A stretch of DNA of 7,757 bases from JANXLO01 sp043762265 (GTDB lineage: Bacteria > Armatimonadota > Chthonomonadetes > Chthonomonadales > Chthonomonadaceae), in assembly GCA_043762265.1 (NCBI GenBank), contig JAYUMV010000393.1, positions 1 to 7,757 of the forward strand, in the 5' to 3' direction. A program made the translations under genes and the position numbers. Below the pieces are notes generated by a model, which made no database searches, was not told the origin of the DNA, and saw nothing but the letters and a program-made list of their open reading frames with translations. Positions 1-5,103 of the stretch are shown here, one piece after another. The stretch's first letter is position 1; each line of letters starts with the position of its first letter.

Positions 1-816
1 TTCAAAGGTTACTTCGCCGTTGCTGGAATGTAAGGTTGCGTTAGTGGCATCACCAGCATACTGTACCGTGGCATTATCGGTCTTCAAGGTGACATTCAGG
101 GAGGTGGAAGCCGCATGGATCTCTTCACACTCGATACGCCCGTTCGAGGTGGTCAGTTTGAGGGTCGTTCGCGCCTGCGCGTCTTTGAGGCTGATCGGAG
201 CGTTGCTGGTTTCGGCGTCTACCGTGCCGGCCAGTTGGCTCAGTTCGATGGCTCCGTTGGAGGTCCGCAGCGTGACGCCGCCTTCCGAACCCGTGGCTGT
301 GATGGGGCTGTTGTCGGTGCGCAGATCCAACGCAAGTCTTTTCGGCACCGCGATTACGAAGGCGACCGTGGCGTTGACGTCGTTCGGGAAGCCGTCTATT
401 TCGTGCTCGGCCTCGATTACCAGGGCATCGCCTTCGAGATGAGCGACGATTTTCACGCGGGAAAGCAGTTTTTTCAGGTCCGATTCGGAGAGATGACCGC
501 CCTGAACGGTCTTGGTAGCATCGATATGAATCTCATCCTTGCCATCCTCGGCAGGTCTGATCTCGATCGCCCCCCTCTCATCGCGTACGCGCAGCGTCTT
601 CACCTTTTGGGCCGTGTAAGTTTTCTGAAAGGTTTCGCTGAAACTGGCATTTTTGCCGCTCCCATTTTGTTTTCGGCCGGACTGAGAGACTGTATCGTTC
701 GAGTCGTCCAAGTTCGAGACGATCGAGACCCCCGAACAGCCGGATAGACCGAACGCAGCCCACAGACCGCCTATTCCAAGGAATAGAAATCGCAAACTAT
801 TGCTTCTTCCGATCAT
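1..816 (-). CDS. DUF4097-like beta-strand-repeat lipoprotein (3' end beyond window)
   Basis: The reading frame is open from ATG at 816 to the left window edge, giving 272 residues with the C-terminus missing. The N-terminus is a lipoprotein signal: Arg at residues 4 and 9, a hydrophobic stretch (about 10-23), then the lipobox LSGC with Cys27 as the lipidation site. A polar linker (about 30-60) follows. The rest is short beta-strand units with a recurring Ser/Thr-Asn-Gly turn: TSNGAIEL (185), TSNAPISL (203), TSNGRIEC (223), TDNATVQY (247), SSNGEVTF (264). Their spacing is 17-24 residues, typical of the DUF4097 putative-adhesin/beta-solenoid fold. A purine-rich ribosome-binding region (AGGGAAGGGACGAGG) lies just upstream. 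The gene is last in view in the ECF sigma operon, 108 bases after the multi-pass membrane protein. DUF4097 proteins are often found beside anti-sigma or stress regulators, but their biochemical role is not established. An envelope or surface location is inferred from the lipobox. Confidence 0.85.
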   Translation of the reverse strand, partial: MIGRSNSLRFLFLGIGGLWAAFGLSGCSGVSIVSNLDDSNDTVSQSGRKQNGSGKNASFSETFQKTYTAQKVKTLRVRDERGAIEIRPAEDGKDEIHIDATKTVQGGHLSESDLKKLLSRVKIVAHLEGDALVIEAEHEIDGFPNDVNATVAFVIAVPKRLALDLRTDNSPITATGSEGGVTLRTSNGAIELSQLAGTVDAETSNAPISLKDAQARTTLKLTTSNGRIECEEIHAASTSLNVTLKTDNATVQYAGDATNATLHSSNGEVTFE

Positions 817-867
817 AAAGCCTCGTCCCTTCCCTGAGTTCCCTGCCTCCTGGCGCGATTTCCGTCG

Positions 868-896
868 AGAGGCGAGCCGATATTCGGCTCGCCTCT
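868..896. repeat. Perfect 13-bp inverted repeat (stem-loop) between two operon genes
   Basis: The arms are 868-880 (agaggcgagccga) and 884-896, a perfect reverse complement, with a 3-base loop. It lies in the 108-base gap between the multi-pass membrane protein stop (925) and the DUF4097 lipoprotein start (816). Neither strand has a T-run after the stem, so it is not a textbook intrinsic terminator. It could be a partial terminator, an RNA processing or stability element that sets unequal expression of the two genes, or a protein-binding palindrome. The hairpin is seen directly; its role is inferred. Confidence 0.7.
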
Positions 897-924
897 TGAG
901 CGAACAAGACATCGCACGTGGCCT

Positions 925-1962
925 TTACAGATGCGGGCGCATCCAGCGAGACTCACCTCGTAGACGGGCGCCCAGCCAGTCGGTCTCTTGACCGAAGCCG
1001 GTCACGACGGCCGCTCCGAGACCCATCATTGCGATCACGCACTCCAGCGTCAGCGAGGCTACGCCCAGAGTGCGATTGATACTGCCGAGCACGACATTTG
1101 CCAGGAAGAACAGCCCCAGGCTCAGCGCGATTCGACTGTAGAGGCTGCTTCCTGTCGCTGGTCGCCCCAGGCGGCGGGCGATGATGTCCCCGGCGTAGCG
1201 CATGCCGCTCAGCCAGCCGAAGCCCAGGATCATTGCGGCCGCCAGAGCGATCACCATGCCGAACGGCGACCAGAGCAGCCCGAGCAGAGAGACGTGCATC
1301 AGACGACCGTTGAAAGCCAGTACGACCAGCATTCCTAGAGTGGTCATCGTACCGACCGCGAGTGACCGTCCCGGACTGAACGCGATTCCTTCTGAAACCC
1401 GCTGGGTGGCCCGAGGTGCGCCGACCATCAAGATCAGTCCGCCGAGCAGACCCAGAATGAACAGCCCGAACTGCCCACCGAGCCAGTCATCCTGTTTTTG
1501 GGGTGTGGTCGTCTGTACGACTTGGACCGTAGTGGGGATCAGCGTGGACAGGGAGGAGGTCACCAACTCGCGGCTCTGTTCGACCACTTTGACGGCGTCT
1601 CCCGCCTCGTTGTGTACGACGCCGCCGACAGCGACCAGATGTCCGCCAACTGTGGCTCCGCGTCGGATCGTCACATCGCTGTTTATGGCCAGCACATCGT
1701 GCCGGATGTGTCCTTCCAGAATCAGCGGGCGATCCCGCACGCTCAGGTTGTCCATAGTCGCTCCTGCGTGGAGGATGACCGTATAGGCCGGCGTTTTGGA
1801 AGTGGACTTCACCACCGAAGGCTGGTTTCCCTCGTGGTCGTCGATGCGTTGCGGCGTCGAGGTAGGCTCGACGGGCGCGCTGGTCTCCTGGGCATGAAGC
1901 GGCTTCCCGTTGGTCGCCATGATCGAGATAAGTGCCACGAGGGCGAGGAAGATTTTTTGCAT
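925..1962 (-). CDS. Exported bactofilin-like protein with five C-terminal membrane segments
   Basis: The protein has 345 residues. ATG at 1962 is chosen over an upstream extension because it has a strong Shine-Dalgarno (AGGAGGG) 8 bases upstream and begins a clear signal peptide: MQKI, a hydrophobic core, and a likely cleavage site after LHA (residue 24). Residues 25-58 are a polar linker. Residues 59-127 are short beta strands with Gly/Asp-rich turns (GHIRHDVLAINSDVTIRRGATVGGHLVAVGG). This resembles the right-handed beta-helix of bactofilin/polymer-forming proteins. A charged, Thr-rich spacer follows. Five hydrophobic segments come next, at roughly 163-181, 200-218, 226-250, 277-295 and 303-323, and then a basic tail. 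The gene is third in the sigma operon, 13 bases after the anti-sigma factor. I do not recognise a named family with a defined function. It could be an envelope-sensing or scaffold protein, or an accessory to the anti-sigma factor. Topology is predicted by eye. Confidence 0.85.
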   Translation of the reverse strand: MQKIFLALVALISIMATNGKPLHAQETSAPVEPTSTPQRIDDHEGNQPSVVKSTSKTPAYTVILHAGATMDNLSVRDRPLILEGHIRHDVLAINSDVTIRRGATVGGHLVAVGGVVHNEAGDAVKVVEQSRELVTSSLSTLIPTTVQVVQTTTPQKQDDWLGGQFGLFILGLLGGLILMVGAPRATQRVSEGIAFSPGRSLAVGTMTTLGMLVVLAFNGRLMHVSLLGLLWSPFGMVIALAAAMILGFGWLSGMRYAGDIIARRLGRPATGSSLYSRIALSLGLFFLANVVLGSINRTLGVASLTLECVIAMMGLGAAVVTGFGQETDWLGARLRGESRWMRPHL

Positions 1963-1970
1963 GATTTCGG

Positions 1971-1978
1971 CCCTCCTA
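1971..1978 (-). promoter_or_regulatory. Strong ribosome-binding site overlapping the anti-sigma stop codon
   Basis: The minus strand reads TAGGAGGG. The TAG is the stop codon of the anti-sigma gene, and the overlapping AGGAGGG is a near-perfect Shine-Dalgarno 8 bases before the ATG at 1962. This decides the start of the membrane-protein gene and implies translational coupling to the anti-sigma factor. Confidence 0.85.
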
Positions 1979-2917
1979 GATGCCAATGCGCTGGCTGCGC
2001 TGTCTGCGAACAGCCAGGAAGAAATAGGCGCAGGCGCAGAGGGCAATGTCGAGAGTAAGCCCTTTCGCGGCGGTCGCCCCAAGCGTACGATAAGTTGCGC
2101 TGACCGAGTCGCTCATCTGAGTCATGGCAGCGAAGAGATAGGCCGTCAGTCGTCCGAAGAGCGGCACGCGGTTGAGCGTATCGCCCATCTGCTGCATCCA
2201 CGCCTGCAGCGCATCCAGGTCGGAACCGAGGGCGTTCCGTCCCCATTTCGTCGTCATGAGAAACGCCATGACGGCGGTGAGCACGCTGGCGGCTGTCAGA
2301 CGCTGCACGGTGGTCAGGATACTGCCCTGCGTCTGCACGGTAGTGTTCTGTGCGATGTTCTGAGTGACATTCTGCGCGGTGAGGCGCTGGGTGGCCGCGA
2401 GGCTTGGCGTCACTTTGACCGTCGAGAGGGCGTCGTTGAACAGGGGCTGCCCAAGTGCAGCGCGGGTAGGCCGGGTCGAAGCGTCCTGGGTGTGGACGAC
2501 TGCAGACATTGCGCTCTGCGGATCGGCAAGATTCATGGGAACCCGCAGGGGCGGTCGCTGGGGGATCGGGCCGTCCGGCGACAGGATCCGCTGCATGATG
2601 ATCTGCGAAAAGTCCTGCGGCATCTCTGCCAGAGGCATTTTGTCCATCAACAGAATCACCCGTTCCATCTCGTCGTACTCTCCGGCGCAACCAGCGCAGA
2701 TCGAGAGATGGTTGAAGACCTGGCGGGCCATTTCAGGCCTTATCTCGCCGTCGTTCTCCAACAGATGAGGCAGCATCTCCCGCACTTGCTGGCAGAGAGC
2801 TGTCTCCAGAGGCTGCGAGTTGGGCCGATAACTATTACGTCCAGGAGCGCCGGGCGGTGTGACATAGCCTCCCCAACCCTGCTCTTCCGGCTGGTTATGA
2901 TCGTATCTATTTTCCAT
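1976..2917 (-). CDS. Zinc-binding (ZAS, zf-HC2-type) membrane anti-sigma factor
   Basis: The protein has 313 residues and likely binds and inhibits the ECF sigma factor encoded just upstream. The ZAS signature is visible: Cys42 at the start of the domain, then H70-x3-C74-x2-C77 (HLSICAGC), preceded by the usual LPHLLENDGEI helix. A PLAEMPQDFSQIIMQRI segment follows at about 95-111, typical of the end of anti-sigma domains. Residues about 112-205 form a long Pro- then Thr/Gln-rich linker with a repeated QRLTA motif (177-181, 205-209). There are hydrophobic segments at about 208-222 and 287-303. The second contains two Cys (294, 296) and is followed by a basic tail (RRQRSQR). This suggests a membrane anchor with two crossings. 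ATG at 2917 lies 11 bases inside the end of the sigma gene, so translation is probably coupled. Upstream in-frame extension is unlikely because it would read through the sigma gene's sigma-4 region and lacks a known domain. The paired genes and the motif make the role fairly secure; the signal sensed is unknown. Confidence 0.9.
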   Translation of the reverse strand: MENRYDHNQPEEQGWGGYVTPPGAPGRNSYRPNSQPLETALCQQVREMLPHLLENDGEIRPEMARQVFNHLSICAGCAGEYDEMERVILLMDKMPLAEMPQDFSQIIMQRILSPDGPIPQRPPLRVPMNLADPQSAMSAVVHTQDASTRPTRAALGQPLFNDALSTVKVTPSLAATQRLTAQNVTQNIAQNTTVQTQGSILTTVQRLTAASVLTAVMAFLMTTKWGRNALGSDLDALQAWMQQMGDTLNRVPLFGRLTAYLFAAMTQMSDSVSATYRTLGATAAKGLTLDIALCACAYFFLAVRRQRSQRIGI

Positions 2918-3488
2918 CGGTTTCCATTTCCAACACCGAGCGCAGGCGGCCGCGCAGCATCTCTCTCGCTCGGAATAGATGCGTTTTAACCGTTCCCGTG
3001 GGCATTCCCAACACGTTCGCGATCTCTTCCACACTCATATCCTGCAAATGACGCATCACCACCACGACCCGATATTTCTCCGGCAGGTTGGAAATGGCGC
3101 GTTGTACCACCTCCTGCACGGAGTCCCGTATTGCCAGCTCCTCCGGACTACAGCTGCGCGCGTCTGCAGCCGGTTCGCGTCCCTCTTCCAGCTCGACATC
3201 GAGAGAGAGGGCGCTTCGGGCTTTGCGCGAACGCAACTGATCGATACACAGGTTGGAGGCGATCTTATAGAGCCACGTCAGAAAACTTGCATCCTGACGA
3301 AAAGACGCCAACGCCCCGTAGGCACGCAAAAAGGTCTCCTGCACCAGGTCGCCTGCATCCTCAGCGTTACCGAGCATTCGGTACGCCAGGTTGTAGACCT
3401 GCCGCTGGTAGCGCATCACCAGACCGTTGTAGGCCGATGTGTTCCCGCACAGCGTCTGCCGCACGAGATCGGCATCATTCTGTTCCAC
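2907..3488 (-). CDS. ECF (sigma-70 family, group 4) RNA polymerase sigma factor
   Basis: The protein has 193 residues from a GTG at 3488. Region sigma-2 (about 21-90) holds the typical sequence YQRQVYNLAYRMLGNAEDAGDLVQETF, then FLTWLYKIASNLCIDQLRSRK, which includes the promoter -10 recognition area. An acidic linker (about 98-120) connects to sigma-4 (about 122-180). That region has the helix-turn-helix MSVEEIANVLGMPTGTVKTH, which reads the -35 element. The start is uncertain. The frame stays open up to a TTG at 3566, which would give 219 residues, but that extension has no ECF homology, no Shine-Dalgarno, and lies over the putative -35 box. The GTG gives the usual ECF N-terminus (xNDADLVRQ). 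Its purine-rich leader (GGGGGAG and GAGG) is spaced somewhat far (12 bases or more), and a rare ATT at 3497 is also possible. The gene overlaps the anti-sigma gene by 11 bases. It probably directs its own operon. Confidence 0.9.
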   Translation of the reverse strand: MEQNDADLVRQTLCGNTSAYNGLVMRYQRQVYNLAYRMLGNAEDAGDLVQETFLRAYGALASFRQDASFLTWLYKIASNLCIDQLRSRKARSALSLDVELEEGREPAADARSCSPEELAIRDSVQEVVQRAISNLPEKYRVVVVMRHLQDMSVEEIANVLGMPTGTVKTHLFRAREMLRGRLRSVLEMETDGK

Positions 3489-3538
3489 CAGCGTAATCGT
3501 CCTCGTCTCCCCCTTGCCTAGAGCACTGTTATGGGGAC

Positions 3539-3565
3539 TACGCGTCCTGAGCCGGAGCGGTTTCA
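3539..3565 (-). promoter_or_regulatory. Candidate autoregulatory ECF promoter (TGAAAC-N17-CGTA)
   Basis: On the minus strand, TGAAAC (3565-3560) is followed by a 17-base spacer and CGTA (3542-3539). It resembles ECF promoters with an AAC-containing -35 and a CGT-containing -10, as described for Bacillus sigma-W. A run of seven T residues lies just upstream of the -35. The predicted transcription start is near 3532, which leaves a leader of about 44 bases before the GTG at 3488. It sits in the 93-base gap between the kinase and sigma genes, where an autoregulated promoter is expected. The sequence match is seen; its use by this sigma factor is inferred. Confidence 0.5.
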
Positions 3566-3581
3566 AAAAAACGTGTTCGAA

Positions 3582-4571
3582 TCAATACACCTCCGCCAAA
3601 AGCTCTTCCGGCGTTACCGTCGCGACCCCGTGTTTGCGCACCACACAGGCGCCTGCCAGGCAGGCGATCTCCGCCGCTTCGTAAGTATTGGCCCCGCTGA
3701 CCAGGGCGAGCGTCATCGCACCGATGGTCGAATCGCCCGCGCCCGCGCCATCCGCGACTTCCACCTTATGCGCGGGGACATGCGCGTGCTCTCCGTTGCG
3801 CCGCCAGTAGTCGAGCCCGTTTTCACGCTGGGTAATCAGCAGCGTATCGACATCCAACCGCTCCCGCATTGCAATGCCGTAACGATTCAACTCCTCCGGA
3901 TTTTCCGGCAGCGTCGACCGGCTCAACTCTTCGGCTTCAAAATGATTCAGCGAGAGCACACTGGCTCCGCGCAGCCAGAGCGCGCTCGTCGGCTTGGGAT
4001 TGGTCACCAGCGGCTTGCTCATCGCGGTCGCCAACGCACTCAAGCGCGCCGCGACCTCGGGCGAGATGACGCCCTTCCGATAGTCGGAGACCAGCACCGC
4101 GTCGGCCCGCTGCAAGGCTGCTCCCACGCGGGTGATCAGCGTTTCCGCCAGCGCCTCCTGCAACGGATGCGTCTGCTCTCGATCCACCCGCAGCACCTGC
4201 TGGTTCTGCGCGACCACGCGCGTCTTACGCGTGGTCGGGCGGGAAGCGTCGGTGAGGATGCCTGCCGTATCGATCTCCCAGGTCTGCAACTCCTCTTTCA
4301 AAAGTCGCCCCATCTCATCGTCCCCGACGACTCCCGCAATTCCCACTTTCGCGCCCAGCGAACGCAGATTGTTGGCGACATTCGCCGCCCCTCCCGGCTT
4401 GAAGGCGTCGGAATGCACCTCGATCACCATGACAGGGCCTTCCTGCGAGATACGCTGCGCCGTTCCCATCAGGTATTCGTCCACCATCAGATCGCCCACC
4501 ACCAGGATAGATCGCTGTCGAAACTGCGTTACGATCTCCGTCAACCGCGCCCTACTTATCCGTTGCTGCAT
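3582..4571 (-). CDS. PfkB-family sugar kinase, RfaE1/HldA-like (D-glycero-beta-D-manno-heptose-7-phosphate kinase type)
   Basis: The protein has 329 residues. By family it is likely to phosphorylate a sugar phosphate, for instance heptose 7-phosphate at O1 on the route to ADP-heptose for the LPS core. Visible motifs are an N-terminal VVGDLMVDEYLMGTAQRIS (24-42), the glycine-rich PGGAANVANNLRSLGA (59-74), RKTRVVAQNQQVLRVDRE (115-132), SDYRKGV (162-168), N209-x2-E212 (Mg/ATP region) and the C-terminal GAGAGDS with the presumed catalytic base Asp280. Length matches the kinase half of HldE; the cytidylyltransferase domain is absent, so another gene would have to supply it. Small deviations from typical HldE are NPK at 191-193 where DPK is usual, and DGAGAGD in place of the common D-T-x-GAGD. 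ATG at 4571 is preferred, with GGAAA 9 bases upstream. An in-frame ATG at 4613 lacks a ribosome-binding site. The substrate is not certain from sequence alone. Confidence 0.85.
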   Translation of the reverse strand: MQQRISRARLTEIVTQFRQRSILVVGDLMVDEYLMGTAQRISQEGPVMVIEVHSDAFKPGGAANVANNLRSLGAKVGIAGVVGDDEMGRLLKEELQTWEIDTAGILTDASRPTTRKTRVVAQNQQVLRVDREQTHPLQEALAETLITRVGAALQRADAVLVSDYRKGVISPEVAARLSALATAMSKPLVTNPKPTSALWLRGASVLSLNHFEAEELSRSTLPENPEELNRYGIAMRERLDVDTLLITQRENGLDYWRRNGEHAHVPAHKVEVADGAGAGDSTIGAMTLALVSGANTYEAAEIACLAGACVVRKHGVATVTPEELLAEVY

Positions 4572-4631
4572 GAAACTCACTTTCCGCCATTGGTTTTGCC
4601 CGCTGTTTAGCATCGGACAGGTATAGCAGGG

Positions 4632-4637
4632 ATTATA
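4632..4637 (-). promoter_or_regulatory. Putative -10 box of the kinase promoter
   Basis: A perfect TATAAT on the minus strand lies just downstream (in the minus direction) of the terminator and about 60 bases before the kinase ATG. The predicted transcription start is near 4625. No good -35 hexamer is seen at 16-18 bases: the region reads TCCTGT and sits against the terminator T-run. The call therefore rests on the -10 box and position. Confidence 0.45.
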
Positions 4638-4659
4638 CTCCATCAAGCCACCAAACAGG

Positions 4660-4693
4660 AAAAAGGAGGGGCACCCAGGGTGCCCCTCCTTTT
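4660..4693. terminator. Bidirectional Rho-independent terminator
   Basis: This is a perfect inverted repeat with arms 4661-4676 and 4678-4693 around a single central base. The core is very GC-rich (GGAGGGGCACCC) and both ends are flanked by A/T runs. On the minus strand the stem is followed by TTTTT, so it should end the transcript of the TPR/UnbV/small-protein unit upstream. The plus strand has TTTT as well. It separates that unit from the kinase-sigma unit. Confidence 0.88.
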
Positions 4694-4715
4694 CTCGAAA
4701 CTTCTATCGCGTAAA

Positions 4716-4731
4716 GGAAGCGTTCGCTTCC
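4716..4731. repeat. Small inverted repeat downstream of the small membrane-protein gene
   Basis: Six to seven base pairs (ggaagcg/cgcttcc) surround a tiny loop, with TTTA on the minus-strand 3' side and TTTT on the other side. It lies in the non-coding stretch 4694-4812 after the stop of the small membrane protein. It may be a weak accessory terminator or a 3'-end stabilising hairpin ahead of the strong terminator at 4660-4693. I see nothing else convincing in this stretch. Confidence 0.4.
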
Positions 4732-4812
4732 AAAAGACGCTTTCCCGGTCTGGGAACGATACTTAACCCAGTGGGTTTCCCTGGACGAAGTGGAAACTGC
4801 TGGCCCCTCTTT

Positions 4813-5091
4813 TTAGTGGCCGGTGTTGGAATAGCTGCCTGGAGGCGGCGTACTGGAGCCGCCCTGCATTCCGCTGCTGTTATAGCCTGCCGGGGGGCCG
4901 TTGGCGGGGCGGTAGTGCTCCGCCATCCCCCCTGTCGAACCGCCTTTCCACTTCTTGGCCTCTTCGGGCGGCATGGTGCCTGAAGAGCCGCCGTTGCCGC
5001 CCGCAAGGGCTTTCCAGCCGATGGCGACAACGAGGAGTACCACCACCGTGATGATTGCTGCCATGACCCCAGGACTGACTTCCTTTTTCAT
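4813..5091 (-). CDS. Small single-pass membrane protein with Gly/Ser/Pro-rich tail
   Basis: The protein has 92 residues. A short basic start (MKKE) precedes one hydrophobic helix at about 9-29 (VMAAIITVVVLLVVAIGWKAL), so it is anchored near its N-terminus. The rest is low-complexity and hydrophilic: Gly/Ser (31-38), a short charged EEAKKWK segment (43-49), then Gly, Pro, Asn, Ser and Tyr-rich sequence to the end (GGSSTPPPGSYSNTGH). There are no Cys residues and no enzyme motif. A perfect Shine-Dalgarno AAGGAG, 6 bases before the ATG at 5091, directly follows the TGA of the UnbV lipoprotein gene 12 bases upstream, which implies coupled translation. I do not recognise a characterised family. 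A surface-exposed or periplasmic tail is the simplest reading. Functional partnership with the UnbV lipoprotein is inferred from gene order alone. Confidence 0.8.
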   Translation of the reverse strand: MKKEVSPGVMAAIITVVVLLVVAIGWKALAGGNGGSSGTMPPEEAKKWKGGSTGGMAEHYRPANGPPAGYNSSGMQGGSSTPPPGSYSNTGH

Positions 5092-5097
5092 CGTATG

Positions 5098-5103
5098 CTC
5101 CTT
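5098..5103 (-). promoter_or_regulatory. Ribosome-binding site of the small membrane-protein gene
   Basis: The minus strand reads TGA-AAGGAG-N6-ATG. The Shine-Dalgarno abuts the stop codon of the UnbV lipoprotein gene, as expected for termination-reinitiation coupling. This supports the 92-residue frame over the other open frames here. Confidence 0.8.

Noticed and set aside
1809..2690. 293-codon minus-strand frame overlapping the anti-sigma gene
   Set aside because: It is out of frame with the anti-sigma factor, which has a clear ZAS motif and membrane segments. The alternative is Arg/Pro-rich with no motif.
1910..2989. 359-codon open frame on the plus strand
   Set aside because: It lies antisense to the anti-sigma gene and the start of the membrane-protein gene. 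The product is rich in Arg, His and Gly with no recognisable domain, as expected for a shadow frame of GC-rich coding DNA.
3489..3566. N-terminal extension of the sigma factor to TTG 3566
   Set aside because: There is no ribosome-binding site and no ECF homology in the added 26 residues, and the start codon overlaps the candidate -35 element.
3564..3571. Run of seven T on the minus strand after the kinase stop, considered as a terminator
   Set aside because: No stable GC-rich hairpin precedes it, so readthrough from the kinase into the sigma gene remains possible.
3651..3665. 7-bp inverted repeat around a single base (gcctgcc-a-ggcaggc)
   Set aside because: It falls within the conserved LAGACV coding segment near the end of the kinase and is probably chance.
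4211..4237. Perfect 10-bp inverted repeat (cgaccacgcg/cgcgtggtcg, 7-base loop)
   Set aside because: It lies inside the kinase coding sequence, encoding the conserved RKTRVVA segment. Codon constraints and GC richness can explain it, and there is no sign of a regulatory role.
3531..4610. 359-codon open frame on the plus strand
   Set aside because: It is antisense to the kinase over its whole length. The minus frame has all the PfkB motifs, while the plus product is Arg/His/Gln-rich and featureless.
4704..5030. 108-codon minus-strand frame over the small membrane-protein gene
   Set aside because: The 92-residue frame has a perfect Shine-Dalgarno and a clean membrane helix. This frame has neither.
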